Shown here: piece after piece, positions 38,948-48,800 of the stretch
How positions within the stretch are numbered: position 1 is the first letter of the stretch
Layout of the letters: each line of letters begins with the position of its first letter
Assembly (NCBI GenBank): GCA_029203165.1
Contig: CP119308.1
Span: 806,001 to 870,000, forward strand
Length of the DNA stretch: 64,000 nucleotides
Direction: 5' to 3'
Origin: Candidatus Microbacterium colombiense
GTDB taxonomy: Bacteria; Actinomycetota; Actinomycetes; Actinomycetales; Microbacteriaceae
Position numbers and translations under genes: made by a program
The notes under the pieces: model-generated
Databases searched by the model: none
Told to the model about the DNA's origin: nothing
What the model saw: only the letters and a program-made list of their open reading frames with translations

Positions 38948-40360
38948 TCAGTCGGTGGCGGCGGTGCGCGGGATGATCAGGAAGCTGGCGATCAGGGCGA
39001 GGGCGGTGATGCCGACGGAGATCCACAGCGCCGTGACGTAACCGCCCGGGGTGCCCTGTGCGGCGAACGGGGCGACGATGCCGATGCCGAGTCCGGCGCC
39101 GATGCCGAAGGCGCTGCCGTTCAGGCCGGGGAGCGCGGCGGGGGCGTCGGCGGGAGACTGCACGACGCCCAGCCCGTTGATGGTGGTGAGCACGATGCCG
39201 TTGTAGGTGATGCCCAGCAGTGCGATCATCGCGAAGACGACCCAGAAGCTCTGCGGCATCATCGCGATCACGATGAGCAGGGCGAGGCAGGCGATCATGC
39301 CGATGCGCAGGATCGGGATCCAGCCCTTGCGTCCGGCGAGCCAGCCCGACATCGGTGCGGCGAACACGCCGATCAGCGCGGGCGGGGCGAGGAAGAGGAG
39401 TGCGGCGGTGGCGGCGTCGAGCCCGAAGCCGTGCGTGGCGTCCTGACTGAGCAGCACGACGGTGAAGTTGATCACGGCGAAGACGCTCGACAGGGTGAGC
39501 ACGGTGGTGGCGAGAACGGGCCACACCTGACGGGAGCGCAGGTGCTGCACGGCGATCAGCGGGGTCGCCCGGTTCTTCTCGACGAACCAGAACACCACCA
39601 GCGCAACGATAGTGCCCGCGAGGTAGAGGAGCGTGATCGGGGCCAGCCATCCCGCGCTCGGCCCGGACGAGACGAAGTAGGTCACGCTGATCAGTGCGAT
39701 CGAGAGCACAGCGGCTCCCCACCAGTCCATCTTCCCCGTCGAGACGCCGCCGTCGGATGCCGGGATGACCAGTGCCACGCAGACGATCGCGAGGATGCCG
39801 ACCAGGAAGATCACGACGAAGATCGAGCGGAAACCGAAGGCGTCGCTGAGCAGTCCGCCGATGTAGCCGTCGACACCGCCGACGCCGCCGTTGACCGCGG
39901 TGATGATGCCGAGGGTCGTTCCGAAGACCTTGGCGCTGAGTGATTCGCTGAGGATGACGTAGGCGAGCTGGAATGCGGCGCTGGATGCGCCCTGCAGCAC
40001 GCGGCCGATGAGCAGCACGGTGAGGTTCGGCGCGAACATGCACAGCAGGGTGCCGACCGACAGCAGGCCGAGCACGATGAACAGGGCGCGCTTGCGTCCG
40101 ATGAAGTCGCTCCAGCGGCCGAGGACGACGCCGCCCACGGCGCCGGCGACGAAGAAGAGCGACGAGACCTGCGACACCTGCCCGATGTCCTCGCCGAGCT
40201 GCGTCGCGATGTCGGGCAGGGCCGGGGTGATCATGCTCGCGTTCAGCTGATACGACAGCACGCCGAGGATGAGGGTCGCGACCAGCGCGACGGCGCGGGG
40301 GCCCCGCACGGGTTCGCGGGCGGTGAGGCCCGGGGAAGCGGTGGCGGTGTGGCTGTGCAC
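38948..40360 (-). CDS. MFS transporter, likely nucleoside importer
   Basis: A 470-residue protein with 12-14 helices of the drug:H+ antiporter branch (VVLGRWSDFIGRKRALFI after helix 2; GRVLQGASSAAFQLAYVILSES is the helix 4-5 motif). By sequence it could be an exporter, but its position upstream of the nucleoside hydrolase and divergent from the GntR/ribokinase genes argues for uptake of nucleosides. The GTG at 40360 has GAAGGAG 6 nt upstream; the much longer open frame upstream of it runs antisense through other genes and is not coding. Confidence 0.82.
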   Translation of the reverse strand: MHSHTATASPGLTAREPVRGPRAVALVATLILGVLSYQLNASMITPALPDIATQLGEDIGQVSQVSSLFFVAGAVGGVVLGRWSDFIGRKRALFIVLGLLSVGTLLCMFAPNLTVLLIGRVLQGASSAAFQLAYVILSESLSAKVFGTTLGIITAVNGGVGGVDGYIGGLLSDAFGFRSIFVVIFLVGILAIVCVALVIPASDGGVSTGKMDWWGAAVLSIALISVTYFVSSGPSAGWLAPITLLYLAGTIVALVVFWFVEKNRATPLIAVQHLRSRQVWPVLATTVLTLSSVFAVINFTVVLLSQDATHGFGLDAATAALLFLAPPALIGVFAAPMSGWLAGRKGWIPILRIGMIACLALLIVIAMMPQSFWVVFAMIALLGITYNGIVLTTINGLGVVQSPADAPAALPGLNGSAFGIGAGLGIGIVAPFAAQGTPGGYVTALWISVGITALALIASFLIIPRTAATD

Positions 40361-40402
40361 GGAGACTCCTTCGTCAGGGATGCCCTCGGGTGAGGCTTGT
40401 AT

Positions 40403-40429
40403 GATGTTATACCTCTCCGGTCTAACATC
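40403..40429. promoter_or_regulatory. Palindromic operator GATGTTA-N13-TAACATC
   Basis: A 7-bp perfect inverted repeat with 13-bp spacer (partial extension TGATGTTA/TAACATCGTCA), in the 141-bp space between the MFS transporter (minus) and the GntR gene (plus). The region is locally AT-rich. This is the expected place and form for the GntR/HutC-type regulator's operator. Confidence 0.6.
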
Positions 40430-40501
40430 GTCAACAGGGGCGTCGTCATGCTTGAATACGAGAGACGCCCACCTTCGGGCGACCAGGGAAGGAGCGCCGG
40501 G

Positions 40502-41287
40502 ATGACGAACGAGATCGATCGATTCCTCGGTCGCAGCCTCACGAGCACCGTCGGGCAACCCCTGCGCGTCGCCGTCTACTCGCGAATCGCCGACGGCATC
40601 CGCTCCGGGGTGTTCGAACTGGGTTCGGCTCTGCCGCGCGAGACCGAGCTCGGTGTTGCGCTCGGGGTGAGCCGCACGGTGGTGCGGGAAGCGCTGATGC
40701 TGCTCGAAGAGGACGGCCTGATCATCACGCGCCGTGGCGTCGGGCGCTTCGTGGCCGACGATCTTCCGCGCGTGGGCCTCGAGGAGCTGCGCCCGCTGGA
40801 GCAGGCACTGTCGGACGGCGATGACGATGTGGTGGTGCGCACGATCAGCTTCGACCTGCAGTCCACCACCGACTTCACCTCGAGCAAGCTCGCCCTCGAC
40901 CCCGCCGCCAACACCTGGTTCCGCGAGGCCGTCGTCGAGCGGCACGGCGAACCCGTCGCGATCCTGCAGGAGCATCTTCCCGCCGGTCGGTACCTCAGCG
41001 ACATCAGCCCGCAGATCGCCGAGGGGCTGGATGCCGCCGCCGCCTCGTCGTCGAGCGTGCTGGCCGCGCTGCGCGAGCAGGCCGGAGTCATCTTCGACTC
41101 CGCGGTGTGCGAGATCACGGTGAACGTGGTCGGCGCCTCGCGCGGCGCTCTGCTCGGACTCGGCGCCGCCGATCCGGTGCTGATCCTGACCCAGACGGTC
41201 ACCACCGCCGGCACCCCCGTCTACCTCGCCAAGTGCATCGTCTCGTCGCGAGTCGGGCACCTCTCCGTCGTCCAGACCACCTCCTGA
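40502..41287 (+). CDS. GntR family regulator with UTRA domain (HutC type)
   Basis: A 261-residue regulator: winged helix at about 18-85 (VAVYSRIADGIRSGVFELGSALPRETELGVALGVSRTVVREALMLLEEDGLI) and C-terminal UTRA effector domain (about 105-250), a chorismate-lyase-like fold that binds small metabolites. AAGGAG lies 8 nt before ATG 40502; an ATG at 40448 is possible. The ribokinase gene starts within 13 bp of its stop, and the transporter-hydrolase genes are divergent, so it likely senses a nucleoside, ribose or ribose phosphate and controls the whole salvage cluster. Confidence 0.88.
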   Translation: MTNEIDRFLGRSLTSTVGQPLRVAVYSRIADGIRSGVFELGSALPRETELGVALGVSRTVVREALMLLEEDGLIITRRGVGRFVADDLPRVGLEELRPLEQALSDGDDDVVVRTISFDLQSTTDFTSSKLALDPAANTWFREAVVERHGEPVAILQEHLPAGRYLSDISPQIAEGLDAAAASSSSVLAALREQAGVIFDSAVCEITVNVVGASRGALLGLGAADPVLILTQTVTTAGTPVYLAKCIVSSRVGHLSVVQTTS

Positions 41288-41299
41288 TTGCGAGCATCC

Positions 41300-42139
41300 G
41301 TGCAGAATCCCCTCTCCCTCACCATCGTCGGCAGCATCAACGTCGATCTCACCGCGCGCGCCGATCGACTTCCGCAGGCCGGCGAGACCGTCGGAGGCGG
41401 CACGCTCGTGCGCGAGGCGGGCGGGAAGGGCGCCAACCAGGCCGCCGCGGCAGCCCGACTGGGCGCCACGGTGCGTATGGTCGGCGCGGTCGGAACGGAT
41501 GCCGACGGCGGATGGATGCGGTCGGAGCTGGAGACAGCGGGCGTCGACACCGCGAACGTGCAGATCAGCGACCAGCCCACCGGAGTCGCGCTGATCGTGG
41601 TCGATCGCGAGGGCGAGAACCAGATCGCGGTGTGCGAGGGTGCCAACGGCGACATCGATCTCGACGGGATCTCCTTCGCCGCCGATGAGGCCGTGCTCGC
41701 CCAGCTCGAGATATCGATGGACCTGGTGGTGGCTCTCGCCGCCCGGGTGCAGGGATATCTCGCGATCAACGCCGCCCCGGCGCGCGAGCTTCCGGTCGAC
41801 GTGCTCGATCGCGCCGACCTGATCATCGTGAACGAGACCGAGTACGCGCTGATCCCTGCGCTGAAGAACGCCCGACGCGTCGCCGTCACCTATGGAGCCG
41901 ACGGAGCCGCGCTCTTCGAATCCGGCGTCGAGGTGGCCTCGGCCCCCGCCGTCAAGACCGAGGTCGAGAACACGGTGGGTGCGGGGGACGCGTTCTGCGC
42001 TGCGCTCACGATCGGTCTGGCGTCGGGCATCTCGCCCGAGCGCGCGCTCGCCGCCGCCTGCGCGGTCGGCGCCGCCGCGGTCGCCGATCCGCGCTCGCAG
42101 CCGCTGCTGTCGTCGTACGACGCCTACGCCGCGCACTGA
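41300..42139 (+). CDS. rbsK: Ribokinase (PfkB family)
   Basis: A 279-residue sugar kinase. GGKGANQAAAAARLGA is the N-terminal PfkB signature and NTVGAGDAFCAAL, with catalytic D230, the C-terminal one; NETEYALIPALKNARRVAVTYGADGAALF lies between. It makes ribose 5-phosphate from ribose released by the nucleoside hydrolase. The GTG at 41300 is taken as the start; a TTG at 41288 directly after the GntR stop is an alternative. It is slightly shorter than E. coli ribokinase (309). Confidence 0.88.
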   Translation: MQNPLSLTIVGSINVDLTARADRLPQAGETVGGGTLVREAGGKGANQAAAAARLGATVRMVGAVGTDADGGWMRSELETAGVDTANVQISDQPTGVALIVVDREGENQIAVCEGANGDIDLDGISFAADEAVLAQLEISMDLVVALAARVQGYLAINAAPARELPVDVLDRADLIIVNETEYALIPALKNARRVAVTYGADGAALFESGVEVASAPAVKTEVENTVGAGDAFCAALTIGLASGISPERALAAACAVGAAAVADPRSQPLLSSYDAYAAH

Positions 42140-42163
42140 ACCCGTGATGTCGGTCGTCGTGGA

Positions 42164-42169
42164 TAGCCT
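42164..42169 (+). promoter_or_regulatory. -10 box of the leaderless tag gene (TAGCCT)
   Basis: TAGCCT, six bases (gaaccc), ATG at 42176; nearly the same 15-base string precedes the LytS kinase gene at 22,051. Confidence 0.5.
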
Positions 42170-42175
42170 GAACCC

Positions 42176-42745
42176 ATGACCTCCCTGATCACCGGCCCCG
42201 ACGAGCGCGCCCGCTGCGCCTGGGTGGGCGACGACGTCGAGTACCGCCGCTATCACGACGAGGAATGGGGATCGCCGCTGCACGGCGACCGTGCGCTCTT
42301 CGAGAAGATGGCGCTGGAGGGATTCCAGGCGGGACTGTCGTGGATCACGATCCTGCGCAAGCGCCCCCGTTTCCGCGAGGTGTTCGAGGGATTCGACCCG
42401 GAGCGGGTGTCGGAGTACGACGAGACCGACGTCGAGCGCCTGATGCAGGATGCCGGCATCATCCGCAATCGCGCCAAGATCGAGGCGACGATCGGCAACG
42501 CCGCGATCGTGCGCGGCATGGCCGAGGGTGAGCTCGACGCGCTGATGTGGTCGTTCGCCCCTTCTCCGCGTGACGTCCGTCCCGCGTCGATGGCCGAGGT
42601 GCCTGCGGTCACGCCCGAATCGACCGCCATGAGCAAGGAACTGCGTCGCCGTGGTTTCCGCTTCGTGGGCGCGACGACGATGTACGCGCTCATGCAGTCG
42701 GCGGGAATGGTCGACGATCACATGGCAGGGTGCTGGCGCGCCTGA
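42176..42745 (+). CDS. tag: DNA-3-methyladenine glycosylase I
   Basis: A 189-residue helix-hairpin-helix glycosylase that removes 3-methyladenine from alkylated DNA. RCAWVGDDVEYRRYHDEEWGSPLHGDRALFEKMALEGFQAGLSW is the diagnostic N-terminal block; the first Cys and His and the terminal DDHMAGC supply the zinc site, and the FVGATTMYALMQSAGMVDDH segment is typical. No ribosome site precedes the ATG, but a TAGCCT box lies exactly 6 nt upstream. Single gene between the ribonucleoside cluster and the large surface-protein locus. Confidence 0.93.
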   Translation: MTSLITGPDERARCAWVGDDVEYRRYHDEEWGSPLHGDRALFEKMALEGFQAGLSWITILRKRPRFREVFEGFDPERVSEYDETDVERLMQDAGIIRNRAKIEATIGNAAIVRGMAEGELDALMWSFAPSPRDVRPASMAEVPAVTPESTAMSKELRRRGFRFVGATTMYALMQSAGMVDDHMAGCWRA

Positions 42746-42887
42746 TCGGCCTCGCGGGGTCGCGCTCATTTCATGGGCACTTCTCCCCATCGAGAGCACT
42801 ACCACAGCGCGGTTAGGATGAACGGGTACGCCGCGGGATTTCATCCGGTGGTGGGTGTCGAGAAAGCGACCCTGGGGGGAACCGGGT

Positions 42888-45800
42888 ATGAAGGCGTTGT
42901 CGTGGATGCGTGCGCGACCGAAGACCCTGGCCTCGGCTGCCGGCGTCACTGTCGGTGTGATCGCCATCACCACCATGGCGTTCACGTATGAGGGCTTCCC
43001 GACCACCAAGGTCGACCTGAACGACGGCGGGGTCTGGATCACCAAGACCTCGAGCCTGCTCGTCGGTCACTTCAACCACGAGTCGACGATCCTCGACGGT
43101 GGACTGCGCACCACCGGCGAGAACTACGACATCCTGCAGGCCGCAGCGAGCGTGCTGGTCGTCGACGACGACGCCTCCACCGTGACCGCGGTCGACCCCG
43201 CCCGCGTGTCTCTCGGCGACTCGGCGGCGATCCCGTCGACGGCGAAGGTCGCGCTCGGTCACCGCACCGCCGCGATCCTCGACGAGAAGTCCGGCGACCT
43301 CTGGGTGGTGCCGTTCCAGGGCATCGCCGCCTTCGAGATCGAGGCCGCGGAGCCCATCGCCGAGCTCGGCGAGAACGCCGACGTGACGGTCGCGAACGAC
43401 GGCACGGTGTTCGCGCTCTCCTCCGAACGTGGCGAGGTCGTGACCGTCCCGGTCGACAATGAAGGCCAGGCGCTCGAGCCGTCGACGGCCTCGGTCGGCG
43501 AGATCGATGCGTCCGCACGCCCCACCATCACCGCTGTCGGGCGCACGCCCGTCGTGCTCGATGCGGCGGCCGGTGTCGTGACGACCCCTGGTGGATTCCG
43601 CACCGAGATCACCGGCGCGGCCGACGCCGTGCTGCAGCAGGCATCCGCCGACACCGATGCCGTGGCCGTCGCCACCTCGTCGGCGTTGCTGGAGGTGCCG
43701 CTCGACGGCAGCGACGTGACCGAGACCTCCGTCGGCGCCGACGGCACGGCCGCGGCGCCCGTCTGGCTGCGCGGCTGCACCTACGGTGCCTGGGCCGGTT
43801 CGGCGAAGTTCCTGCGCGAGTGCCCGGGCGATGCCAACGACGTCAACGCGGTCGTGGACGGCGCCGAAGACTCCACGAGCCTCACCTTCCGCGTGAACCG
43901 CGACGTGATCATCCTGAACGACGCCGTGGGCGGTGCCGCATGGATGGCGGACGACAGCCTGCAGCGCGTCGACAACTGGAACGACCTGACCCCGCCGGAG
44001 GGCGAGACCGAGAACGAGGACGACACCACCGAGGAGACGGTCGAGACCACGCTGCCGGAGCGCAGCGAGATCAACACGCCTCCCGTCGCGGAGGACGACT
44101 CGTTCGGCGTGCGCCCCGGCGGCACCACGATGCTGCCGGTGCTCGACAACGACAACGATGCCGACGGTGATGTGCTCGTCGCCGCTCTGGCCGAGAAGCA
44201 GCCGTCCATCGGCACCGTGCAGGCCGTGAACAACGGAGGCTCGCTGCAGATCGCGGTCGACGAGAAGGCCACGGGCACGGCGTCGTTCATCTACGAGGTC
44301 GACGACGGGCGCAAGGGCAAGGACACCGCCACCGTCACCCTGACCGTGCGGGGCTGGGATCAGAACGAGGCCCCGAAGCCCAAGCGCAAGACGGCGCTGG
44401 CCGTCGAGACCGGCGGCACGATCTCGTACAACATCCTCCCCGACTGGATCGATCCGGACGGCGACGACATCTACCTGCAGAGCGTCACCGCGGCGCCCGG
44501 CGATGAGGTCGACTTCAGCAAAGACGGCCAGATGACCTACAAGGCCACGGCCAGCCTGCAGGGGCGCAAGGAGATCGAGGTCGTCGTCGCCGATGCCTCG
44601 GGCCTGCAGAGCACCTCGAGCATCACGCTCGACGTGCGTCCGCAGGGCTCGACCGGCCCCAAGACGAACGCCGACCACGTCGTGACCCGGGCGGGCGAGC
44701 AGGTCACGGTCGCCCCTCTCACCAACGACACGAGCGTCGGCCGCGAGCCGCTGCGACTGACACGGGTGCTCGAGACGCCGGGGGCGACGATCGAGCCCGA
44801 CTACGACAACAAGACCTTCTCGTTCATCGCGCCCAAGACCGGCGTCTACTACGTGCAGTACCAGGTGACGACAGGTCCGAAGAACGGTGAGGGCCTCGTC
44901 CGCGTCGACGTGCTGCCCGAAACCGAGTCCGACCTTCCTCCGGTCGCCGTGCGCGACGTCGCGCTGCTGCCTACCGGCGGAGACGTGCTGCTCGGTGTTC
45001 TCAACAACGACACCGATCCCGCCGGCGGCATCCTCGTCGTGCAGTCGGTCACCGTCGATCCCGGAAGTGGCATCTCGGTGTCGGTGCTGAACCACGAGAC
45101 GCTGCGCATCACCGATCAGGGTGCCCTGGAAGACCAGGTGCGCATCGCGTATCGGATCTCGAACGGGTCGAAGTCGGCCGACGGTGAGGTCGTCGTCATC
45201 CCGATCCCGGCCGCTGACGAGATCCTGCCACCGGTCACGAACCCCGATTCGGCCAAGGTCCGCGTCGGCGACGTCGTGACCATCCCGGTGCTCGACAACG
45301 ACACCCACCCGAGCGACGACGTGCTGCATCTCTCGCCCGAGCTCGTCGAGCCGCTGGTCGATCCGGAAGACGGCGAGGCGTTCGTCTCGCAGGACGCCGT
45401 GCGGTTCAAGGCGACCGACAAGCCCGGCACCGTCTACGTGACCTACGAGGCCGTCGACTCGCACCAGCAGAAGGCGGCGGGCTACGTCACGATCCAGGTG
45501 CTGCCGATCGACGAGGAGACGAACGCGGCCCCGCGTCCGCAGGACCTGACCGCTCGCGCGCTCGCCGGCAGCGAGGTGAACATCGCCGTGCCGTTGGACG
45601 GCATCGACACCGACGGCGACTCGGTCGAGCTCGTCGGCATCGATTCGAGCCCCACGAAGGGCCGCATCACCACCGTCGGTCCGAACTACTTCACGTATGA
45701 GGCCGCCGATGGTGCATCGGGGGTCGACGCCTTCACCTACCGCGTGCGCGACCGGCTCGGCAAGGAAGGCACCGCGACCATCCGCGTCGGCGTCGCGCCC

Positions 45801-48800
45801 GCCGAGCAGATCAACCAGGCCCCCTATGCGGTCAAGGATGCCGTGGTCGTGCGACCGGGGCGCGAGATCGCCGTGCCCGTGCTGGACAACGACTCCGACC
45901 CCGAAGGCGACAAGCTCGTGCTCGTCAAGGACGGACTCGAGGTTCCGGACGCACTGACCGCGCGCGTCTCGGGAGACCGCGTGCTCGTGCAGGCGCCGGA
46001 TCGGGAGATGGAGACCTCGCTGCAGTACACCGTGGTCGACACCCGCGGTGCCACGGCCACGGCGACGCTGCAGATCACGGTCGATCAGGACGTGCCGTTG
46101 AAGGCGCCCGTCGCCCGTGACGACCGGCTGCAGCCGTCGGACCTGAAGGACGGCAGCCTGTCGGCGGATCTCGACATCCTGAAGAACGATGAGGATCCGG
46201 ACGGCACCAAGGACCGTCTCGACGTCGAGGTCGGCGATGGAGGCACCCCGCTCGAGAACGGCAAGGTGCGCGTCACCGTCACCGACGAGCTCCAGTTGAT
46301 CCGGTACACCCTCACCGACCCTGATGGGCTCCAGGCTTCGGCCTTCATCTTCGTGCCCTCGCGCGCGGATCTGCGACCGACGCTCGATTCGACCAAGCCG
46401 GTCGAGGTCATCAGCGGCGAGACCAAGAAGCTGCCCCTCTCGGAATACGTCACGGTCGCCGGCGGCGGCGAGGTGACGATCACCGAGAAGGCGAAGATCA
46501 GCGCCAACCACGCCGACGGCGCCGACCTGCTGCTCGACCCGCAGACCCTCGTCTACACCTCGGAGACCGGGTTCTTCGGTCCCGACGCGTTGACCTTCGA
46601 GGTCACCGACGGCACCGGCCCGGATGACCCCGAGGGGCGCAAGGCGACCCTCAGCATCCCGATCAACGTGCTGCCGCCGGAGAACCAGCAGCCCACGTTC
46701 CTGCAGGGGCAGATCAACGTCGCGCCCGGCGAGCCGGCCGCGCCGCTCGATCTCGCGGCACTCACCGACGATCCCGACCCCGAAGACGAGGGGAACCACG
46801 AGTTCACCTTCATCGGCGGTGACGCCAACGGCATCTCCGCCCGCACCGACGGCGACCGTCTGTTCGTCGAGGCCTCGTCGAGCGCGAAGAAGGGCGCCAC
46901 CGCCACCCTGAAGATCCGCGTGAGCGACGGCGTCACCGAACCGATCGAGGGAACGATCGTCGCCACCGTCACCGCCTCGACGCGCTCCCTGCCCGCCGCG
47001 AACACCGACACGGTCTCCGAAGCGGATGCGGGCAAGACGATCACGGTTCCTGCGCTGGAGAACGACGTCAACCCGTTCCCGGAGACGCCGCTGAAGATCG
47101 TGTCCGCGGTGTCCGAGTCGGGCTCGGCCAAGGTGTCGTTCACGAGCTCCGACGTCACCATCACACCGGCGAAGAGCTTTGTCGGAACGCTCGTCGTGCG
47201 CTACCGCATCCAGGACGCGACGCAGGATGTCGACCGCGAGGTGAACGGCCAGATCATCGTCACGGTGCAGGACGTGCCGGCGGCCCCGGGCATCCCCGTG
47301 GTGACCAGCGTGCAGGATCGCACGGTCGTCGTCTCCTACTCCGCGCCGTCGAACAACGGCGCGGAGATCACCGGGTACACCGTGAAGGCGGTCACCGGCG
47401 GCGGATACTCGAAGGCGTGCTCGTCGACCACGTGCACGCTCGACGGGCTGACGAACAACGTCGAGTACGCGTTCCAGGTGACCGCGACGAACCGGGTCGG
47501 GGAGTCCCTGCCCTCCGGCACCTCGGAGATCGCGCGCCCGGATGCACGCCCCGACACCCCGAACCCGCCCACCCTGGTCTTCGGCGACAAGTCGCTGAAG
47601 GTCGTATGGACGACCCCGACCACGCCCGGCTCTCCGGTCGACCGGTACACGCTCGAGATCTCGCCGGCACCACCGTCGGGCATCACGCAGAAGGAAGTGA
47701 CCGGCAACTCGCTCGTCTGGGAGGGGCTGGAGAACGGCTCCAACTACCAGGTTCGCGTGCAGGCGCACAACCGCGCGCCCGACCCCTCCAGCTGGAGCGG
47801 ATGGTCGGCGTCGGAGATCCCGGCCGGCCCGCCGCTCGCGGCCGCCGCCCCGACCACGCAGGAGCTCGAACCGGTCGGCAACCAGGCCCAGATGCAGGTG
47901 AACTGGGGAGCGCCCGACAAGAACGGCGATGCCATCCGCAGCTACCAGCTGGAGGTGCTCGAAGGCGGTTCCGTCGTGCGCACCATCACCCCCGGTGCGC
48001 AGGCGACCAGCCAGGCTGTGGTCGTTCCCACGTCCGAGACGGCGTACACGTATCGCATCCGTGCCGAGAACAAGGCCGGGTGGGGCGAGTGGAGTGCGCA
48101 GTCCGCTCCGCGTCGTGGCGTCACCGCACCCGGTGCGCCGACCAGTCTCCGCGTGACGAACGAGGGCGACCGCCAGATCACGATCTCGTACAACCAGGGG
48201 TCGCGCAACGGCGCGAGAGCCGGTGAGGTCACGTATCAGTACCGCCTGAACAACGGCGGCTGGGGCACGATCCCCGGCAACAACGTCATCGGCGGGCTGA
48301 GCAACGGCACGAACTACAACGTGCAGGTGCGAGGCGTCGCCACCGTCGACGGCACGACCTACGCCGGCGCCGTGTCGAACACCGCCGCGGGCAACCCCCA
48401 CGGCAAGCCGAACACCCCGACGGGCGGCGCGCAGCAGTTGACGACGCAGGTGCGCCTCAGCTGGAACGCGACCGGTTCGCCGAACGGACGAGACATCTCG
48501 ACCGTGCAGATCAGCATCGACGGCGGGGGCTGGCAGGGCGTCGGCATCAGCGGCTCCACCGACGTCGGCAACGACTACGACCAGGCGCACAACATCCGAG
48601 TCCGGGCGCAGGACACGACCGGCGCGTGGTCCGACGTGAGCCAGACCTACAGCGCGCAGTCGAGTCCGAGGCCACAGCCACGGGCCTGGGTGTCGCGCGG
48701 AACGGCCGGCAACTGGCCGGGGCAGTGCACCGACGGCACGTGCGCGAAGTTCGTGATCAACACCGCGAACTTCCCGGCGGGCCGCTACCAGGTCTACTGC

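Noticed and set aside
40361..43045. Long N-terminal extension of the MFS transporter frame running antisense through the GntR, ribokinase and tag genes
   Set aside because: GAAGGAG and a GTG at 40,360 give a normal MFS start; the extension is antisense to well-conserved genes.
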